Source of the DNA: JBGSQR01 sp964509295
Lineage (GTDB): Bacteria > Desulfobacterota > Desulfuromonadia > Geobacterales > Pseudopelobacteraceae
DNA: 64,000 nucleotides
Direction of reading: 5' to 3'
Assembly (NCBI GenBank): GCA_964509295.1
Contig: CAZDWS010000012.1
Span: 60,542 to 124,541 of the forward strand
Shown: positions 61,255 to 64,000 of the stretch, piece by piece
How the letters are laid out: every line of letters starts with the position of its first letter
How positions within the stretch are numbered: position 1 is the stretch's first letter
Program-made: the position numbers and the translations under genes
The notes under the pieces: generated by a model
Told to the model about the DNA's origin: nothing
Databases searched by the model: none
Seen by the model: only the letters and a program-made list of their open reading frames with translations

Positions 61255-62442
61255 TTAATAACCTGCTACAGTTAGTGCGGCATCAATAGCACTTACTGCA
61301 GCTCCCCACCATCCGGGAGCTACAGCACCTACTGCTGTTGTCACTGTTGAAGGCGATGCACCACATATCGAAACCGTAACAACTCCATTGGCAATAGATA
61401 CAACTCTAGCTACAACACTAATTGTTCCTGTAACAGGCGTTGATATGCCTCCTGACACAGCGGTTGCGACAACTGAATAAATGGATGCAGTATCTGCACA
61501 GACAGAAATAGCTTTAGAATATGTTCCACAATATCCCCCACCTGTAGGCGGGGCAACTGGCGGACGATAAGGCCAATCTCCAAGCGTAGGTTCTGGCAGT
61601 GGCGGTCCTGGTTCGCCCGGCACAGGTTCGTATCCTGGCCACGATGCATCTAATCCACGAGGGTCAACCCAGTTAAGTGGGTTAGCACCGACATAATTAT
61701 AAACATTTATCCCACCCCTAAACCCGATCGGATCCTTTTGAATAAACCTGCCAACCCCCGGATCATAGTATCTTGCGCGATAGTAATACAACCCCGTCTC
61801 TGTGTCTAATTCCCTTCCAGTATACCCATACGGCTGGCTTAATGCGCCGGTCTGGTTCGTATTCCCAAAACTGTCATAACTATAAGTGTTGATGGTTTTC
61901 TGCGCACTATCCGTTATCGTCCTGATGCTGCCAAGTGTGTCTTTGTGATACGTATACAGTTTACCATCTTTTTCAATCCCAAGCGGATCATCAATACCCA
62001 GGTTGTGGGTATATCTGGCTGTTATGTTGTCAGCTCCATCGTATTCATAAAGGATATTGGCGCCATCGTACAGGTATTTTGTTATTACACCGCTTACGGT
62101 CTTTTCAATGCGCCTGCCGAAGGGGTCGTATTTGTAACTGGCGATGGAGTTCCCATTGTTCTTGACTTCAATCAGCCGGTTTTCACCATCGTAACTATAG
62201 GTGTGTGTTGTGCCGCCTTCGGTTTTGGTGATGATGTTGCCGTTAGCGTCATAGGTGAATGAGGCGCTTGATGACGCTTTAAGCTGATTGCCCAGGTCAA
62301 TGGTATATTGCGTGCCAGCTTGTGGGCCGGTGGTTCTGTTGCCGGTGGCGTCATAGGTGTACTGTTCGTTTGCAGTCGTACCCAGGGCCATGTTTGTGAG
62401 TCGGTAGGCGTCATCGTAGCTGTAGGAAATGTTACTAAATAT
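61255..62442 (-). pseudogene. Orphan Rhs C-terminal fragment with hydrophobic tip
   Basis: The open frame carries typical YD-repeat Rhs sequence (YSYDDAYRLTN, YDANGNIITKTEGG, YSYDGENRLIEV, YKYDPFGRRIEK) and the core end (DTETGLYYYRARYYDPGVGRFIQKDP, NWVDPRGL), then a variable tip of about 130 residues. The tip has a proline-rich linker and a long hydrophobic Val/Ala/Ser-rich part. Upstream the frame hits TGA at 62443 and Rhs similarity stops, so the N-terminal body is missing: a displaced orphan tip. An ATG at 62391 could still allow expression. Conserved part is about 81 percent identical over 192 nt to the Rhs gene at the right edge. Confidence 0.85.
61731..61922. repeat. Rhs core duplicate (copy 1; copy 2 at 63809-64000)
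   Basis: These 192 bp align without gaps to 63809-64000 with 36 differences by hand count (about 81 percent identity). Such homology lets tips be exchanged by recombination between the full gene and the orphan fragment. Confidence 0.85.
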
Positions 62443-62458
62443 TCAGTATTGAAACCTT

Positions 62459-63388
62459 TTATTCCCGTTTAATTTTTGCTTTAAGCGAAATAATGTTTTT
62501 CCAATAGTCAGATGAGCGGATCACATCAATATCTTTAGTTTTTTTATATTTGTCATATAACATTTTCATATCTATACCTGTGTTCCAAATTTTTTCATCA
62601 TATGAAATGTTGCAGCTACTTTGTTTTATTTCATCAGGTAAATCTTTTGTAATTTTATATATCAATATTGAATTTTCATAATTCAGTAAATCAAAAGAAT
62701 TCTCTTTATTGAGAGCAAATGTACATAAATAATTATAAGTTTTTATTTTGTCCACGTTACTAATACTGCTATTTGTTAAGTATTTTTTAAGGTTGTTACA
62801 TATATATGAAAATAGATCAATATTTGTGCCCAACCTACGAATATATTCAATAAGATAGAGAGACTTTACTTCAGTTAATGGCGCAAATTTTTCTGCGACA
62901 TTTATTAAGGCAAGCGATGCTTCCTTTTGATAATTGTTAAAGTAACCCATTGTAATCCCTTTAATAAATAATAAATCTGCCTCCGCCAATTCCCCGGCTT
63001 TAAAGGACAAATATGATTTGATAAAATAATTATAAGAATTTAAAGGATCTTTTTTTATTGCCAAATTTATAGAACTTATTGATGGTTCAAGGGAATTGAT
63101 TTGGTTTAAATTGTACTTACTAATTAGCAAGTTTGCCTGATAGTAGTACAAAACTTGTGAATCCTTGATACTATAAACAAGCTCATCATAGACACGTTCA
63201 TTTTCTAACATATCTAGCAAATATCCATCTATGCTATTTGGGTTGTTGTGTAGAAAACTTTTTGTCATACTTTTTAAATCTAATTTATCATCATTTTGAT
63301 GACGATTACATGATGCAATCATCAATATTGACCCAAAAGTTATTATAATAATTACAATTTTATTTATTAGTTTATATAAAATAAACAT
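62459..63388 (-). CDS. Lipoprotein with TPR-like helices, candidate Rhs immunity protein
   Basis: 309 aa, AT-rich compared with the surroundings, which suggests horizontal origin. Start ATG 63388 has AGGAGG 8 nt upstream. A lipobox (SILMIASC, Cys near 24) predicts an envelope lipoprotein. The body is helical with one TPR-like stretch (NYFIKSYLSFKAGELAEADLLF near 125). It follows the Rhs tip gene by 58 nt on the same strand, the usual place of an immunity gene, but its size and export signal are unusual for that, so it could instead be another accessory gene. Confidence 0.6.
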   Translation of the reverse strand: MFILYKLINKIVIIIITFGSILMIASCNRHQNDDKLDLKSMTKSFLHNNPNSIDGYLLDMLENERVYDELVYSIKDSQVLYYYQANLLISKYNLNQINSLEPSISSINLAIKKDPLNSYNYFIKSYLSFKAGELAEADLLFIKGITMGYFNNYQKEASLALINVAEKFAPLTEVKSLYLIEYIRRLGTNIDLFSYICNNLKKYLTNSSISNVDKIKTYNYLCTFALNKENSFDLLNYENSILIYKITKDLPDEIKQSSCNISYDEKIWNTGIDMKMLYDKYKKTKDIDVIRSSDYWKNIISLKAKIKRE

Positions 63389-63446
63389 CAATACCACCTC
63401 CTATTCAATGCAACTCATCAAATTACTATAAGCATCTTAATTAACG

Positions 63447-64000
63447 TTAGTTGCAACAATCAGTAAGTTCTTTATTGCGCCTTTCAACATCATTCATCAT
63501 ATTATCTAAATAACCTGTCTCAATTTTGGGGACATCCCCCCCAGCATAACCGAGCATTTCACTCATCCAATTAAATATGTCTTTACCTTGACTCCAAGTC
63601 ATTTCACCCGGCTCAGGGGTTGCTGGCATATTAAATAATGTTTTTAAGACTTTACACAATTTTTCCCCTTTTTTATAGTCATCGTATGCTTTTTTTACAT
63701 TTTTCCAAGACAACCACGCAGGCCTCATGCCTGTAGGGTCAATAAGATTAATTGGACGATTTTGGATATAAGCATAAAGATTTACATCCCCACCTTCAAA
63801 CCCTATAGGATCCTTCTGCAAAAACCTACCAATCACCGGATCATAAGCCCTGGCCCTATAGTGATAGAGCCCCGTCTCCTTATCCCATTCCCTTGCAGTA
63901 TACCCATACGGCTGGTTTAATGTGCCGGTTTGTGTCGTATTCCCAAAACTGTCATAACTGTAGCTATTGACTGTTTTATGCGTACTATCAGTTATCGTCC
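63447..64000 (-). CDS. Rhs-family protein, C-terminal part (cut by window end)
   Basis: The frame is open to the window edge; 5' end lies outside. Visible are the end of the Rhs core (TAREWDKETGLYHYRARAYDP, RFLQKDPIGFEGG, YIQNRPINLIDPTGM) and a distinct C-terminal tip of about 93 residues (RPAWLSWKNVKKAYDDYKKG to ELTDCCN). The Rhs shell encapsulates the toxic tip, which is released by cleavage near the DPxG motif. The tip is short and helical with a terminal Cys pair; activity is unknown. It is followed by a candidate immunity gene and then an orphan Rhs tip. Confidence 0.88.
   Translation of the reverse strand, partial: TITDSTHKTVNSYSYDSFGNTTQTGTLNQPYGYTAREWDKETGLYHYRARAYDPVIGRFLQKDPIGFEGGDVNLYAYIQNRPINLIDPTGMRPAWLSWKNVKKAYDDYKKGEKLCKVLKTLFNMPATPEPGEMTWSQGKDIFNWMSEMLGYAGGDVPKIETGYLDNMMNDVERRNKELTDCCN

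Noticed and set aside
62443..62445. TGA in the orphan Rhs frame read as selenocysteine
   Set aside because: Rhs similarity ends just after this codon and no SECIS-like hairpin follows; it is simply where the truncated fragment begins.
1..64000. CRISPR arrays, tRNA or rRNA genes, insertion sequences or integrases
   Set aside because: No regularly spaced repeats with spacers, no tRNA cloverleaf or rRNA sequence was recognised by eye, and no transposase or integrase gene is present.

Overview
The window looks like chromosomal DNA of a Desulfuromonadales bacterium (Geobacter/Pelobacter type). Pointers are a citrate synthase of the long eukaryote-like kind known from Geobacteraceae, a two-iron desulfoferrodoxin beside aerobic cytochrome bd genes, split glycine decarboxylase subunits, paired DUF507 proteins, many chemotaxis and two-component genes, and a mid-range base composition. 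The genus assignment is inference; no rRNA or tRNA gene was found. About 60 protein genes are supported, nearly all housekeeping, with an accessory Rhs region at the right end.

Layout. 0.1-5.5 kb: acyl-CoA synthetase, SPFH/GYF protein, M24 peptidase and citrate synthase on +. 5.7-9.3 kb: desulfoferrodoxin, a PilZ-type protein and lptF-lptG. 9.3-18.2 kb (-): valS, nadK, recN, then a signalling set (small HD-GYP-N-like protein, HDOD protein, histidine kinase, two single-domain receivers). 18.4-25 kb: a chemoreceptor fused to a hemerythrin domain, trpE-trpG (-), cheV, and DAHP synthase preceded by a newly read leader peptide and attenuator. 25.2-30 kb: an exported protein and the glycine cleavage genes gcvT-H-PA-PB. 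30-35 kb: sodC, a decayed gabD relic, a beta-helix lipoprotein, an esterase and hemW. 35-40 kb: cytochrome c, DUF507 pair, DUF815 ATPase, slt, a possible tiny selenoprotein gene (-), and a thioesterase. 40-45.2 kb (-): trpA-accD-folC-lptD. 45.2-53.7 kb (-): divergent chemoreceptor, SLT lipoprotein, cydAB with an Rrf2 regulator, pfkA, tatC. 53.8-59.3 kb (-): hybrid kinase, iron alcohol dehydrogenase, RNase R carrying an in-frame palindromic repeat, NfeD-like protein. 59.4-60.5 kb: YjfB-like and M23 peptidase genes. 60.5-64 kb: repeats, then Rhs tip/immunity modules.

Functional threads. Oxygen and redox handling recurs (desulfoferrodoxin, SodC, cytochrome bd with an Rrf2 regulator and two near-identical operator-like sites, hemerythrin chemoreceptor). 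Envelope biogenesis is well represented (LptF, LptG, LptD, TatC, two lytic transglycosylases, M23 peptidase). Aromatic amino acid synthesis is represented by trpE, trpG, trpA and DAHP synthase, the last with a classical translation-coupled attenuator rich in Phe and Tyr codons.

The observations most worth following are (1) a 57-codon minus-strand gene at 39259-39432 with an in-frame TGA followed by a bacterial-SECIS-like hairpin; (2) the aromatic leader peptide and attenuator at 23697-23850; (3) matching operator-like palindromes before the Rrf2 gene and cydA; (4) a cruciform repeat inserted in frame in RNase R; and (5) two Rhs C-terminal tip plus candidate immunity pairs.
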